In this document: positions 7,226-7,689 of the stretch, piece by piece
Position numbering within the stretch: the first letter of the stretch is position 1
Layout: each line of letters begins with the position of its first letter
From: Pseudolabrys sp.
Lineage (GTDB): Bacteria > Pseudomonadota > Alphaproteobacteria > Rhizobiales > Xanthobacteraceae
Assembly (NCBI GenBank): GCA_029945495.1
Contig: JAQSCR010000609.1
Location: forward strand, 1-7,689
Reading direction: 5' to 3'
Length of the DNA: 7,689 nt
Translations under genes and position numbers: made by a program
Notes under the pieces: model-generated
Seen by the model: the letters and a program-made list of their open reading frames with translations, nothing else
Database searches by the model: none
Told to the model about the DNA's origin: nothing

Positions 7226-7689
7226 ATGCCGAACAACGATACCGACAACGCAGCTGTTCAAATGGCCGACGCCGCGAGCCGCGTCCGCCAGCAGGTCGAG
7301 GATGCGCTCGAACTGTCGCGATATGTGGTCGCGACCGGTCAGACCGATAAGGACGGCAAGCCTTTTGCGTTCGGCGACATCGAGACCATCCAGAGCACCG
7401 CCGTGTCACTCGGTTTGCTCGACGTAAAGCCAGTCGCCGCTGCGGGGGGCGCCGCGGCGGACACGATTGACACGGCAGCGTGGAACGCCTTCGAGGGGGC
7501 TTATTACCGGCTGGCGATCGCCACTCATCCGGTTACGGCAGAGACCCTGCGCAATACGCGTTATTCCGCGGGCGCCGGCGCAACGCGCTCCGAATTCCTG
7601 GCCGGCAGGTGGCGCGATGCTTCGCCGGCGCAACGTTTCACGTGGAAACTATGGGCAGCCACGATCGGTTTTGCCGGCTTCGTGCTGCT
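7226..7689 (+). CDS. Unrecognised protein, probably membrane-anchored (3' truncated)
   Basis: From the ATG at 7226 the frame stays open to the right edge (154 full codons), with G/C-rich third positions like the neighbouring genes, so it is very likely coding. I do not recognise the family. The visible protein begins MPNNDTDNAAVQMADAASRV, a polar and probably helical stretch with VRQQVEDALELSRYVV. A linker follows (GQTDKDGKPFAFGDIETIQS), then an Ala/Gly-rich segment, then AWNAFEGAYYRLAIATHPVTAETL, and finally TWKLWAATIGFAGFVL, which looks like the start of a transmembrane helix after a basic, aromatic flank. No signal peptide is present. The layout suggests a soluble N-terminal region of about 140 residues followed by one or more membrane segments. 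The Shine-Dalgarno is only a G-rich run (7209-7219). An in-frame TTG at 7154 is possible but less likely. It is divergent from typA. Confidence 0.75.
   Translation, partial: MPNNDTDNAAVQMADAASRVRQQVEDALELSRYVVATGQTDKDGKPFAFGDIETIQSTAVSLGLLDVKPVAAAGGAAADTIDTAAWNAFEGAYYRLAIATHPVTAETLRNTRYSAGAGATRSEFLAGRWRDASPAQRFTWKLWAATIGFAGFVL

Noticed and set aside
7406..7633. Minus-strand open frame opposite the right-edge gene
   Set aside because: The plus-strand frame has the local codon pattern and continues past the edge. The minus-strand translation is Arg-rich with no motif.
7573..7635. 13-bp repeat CGCCGGCGCAACG at 7573-7585 and 7623-7635
   Set aside because: Both copies are inside the coding frame at 50-bp spacing and in different codon phases, so it is likely compositional chance.

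Overview
The window is GC-rich chromosomal DNA from what looks like an alphaproteobacterium of the Rhizobiales (Bradyrhizobium/Rhodopseudomonas/Xanthobacteraceae-like). The evidence is strong G/C preference at third codon positions, long open antisense frames typical of such genomes, a DUF3053 lipoprotein, tandem YkuD L,D-transpeptidases and a classic TypA. The placement is by general resemblance; no database search was possible. I see no mobile element, CRISPR array, tRNA or rRNA.

Layout: (1) 2-196, the 3' end of a DUF1761-type small membrane protein that begins upstream of the window. (2) 356-2311, acetyl-CoA synthetase (acs), with a sigma70-like promoter and a near-match to an FNR/FixK-type palindrome upstream, and a hairpin spanning its stop codon. 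(3) 2386-3111, a DUF3053 (YiaF-like) lipoprotein. (4) 3221-3745 and 3742-4227, two paralogous secreted L,D-transpeptidases joined by an ATGA stop/start overlap; the first has SYGC where the second has SHGC. (5) On the minus strand, a GNAT acetyltransferase (4265-4777), convergent with the transpeptidase pair. (6) Further right on the minus strand, typA/bipA (5095-6921), with one or two hairpin terminators downstream and a structured leader upstream. (7) A roughly 300-base divergent intergenic region rich in inverted repeats. (8) 7226 to the right edge, the 5' part of an unrecognised gene, probably encoding a membrane protein, that runs off the window.

The genes are mostly separate functions: acetate activation (acs), envelope proteins (lipoprotein, two transpeptidases, DUF1761 protein), a GNAT enzyme and a ribosome-associated GTPase. 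The only clear operon is the transpeptidase pair. The window looks ordinary and I do not see a new multi-gene system. The points most worth a second look are the possible FNR/FixK box before acs, the hairpin-rich typA leader, the SYGC/SHGC difference between the coupled transpeptidases, and the unidentified truncated gene at the right edge.
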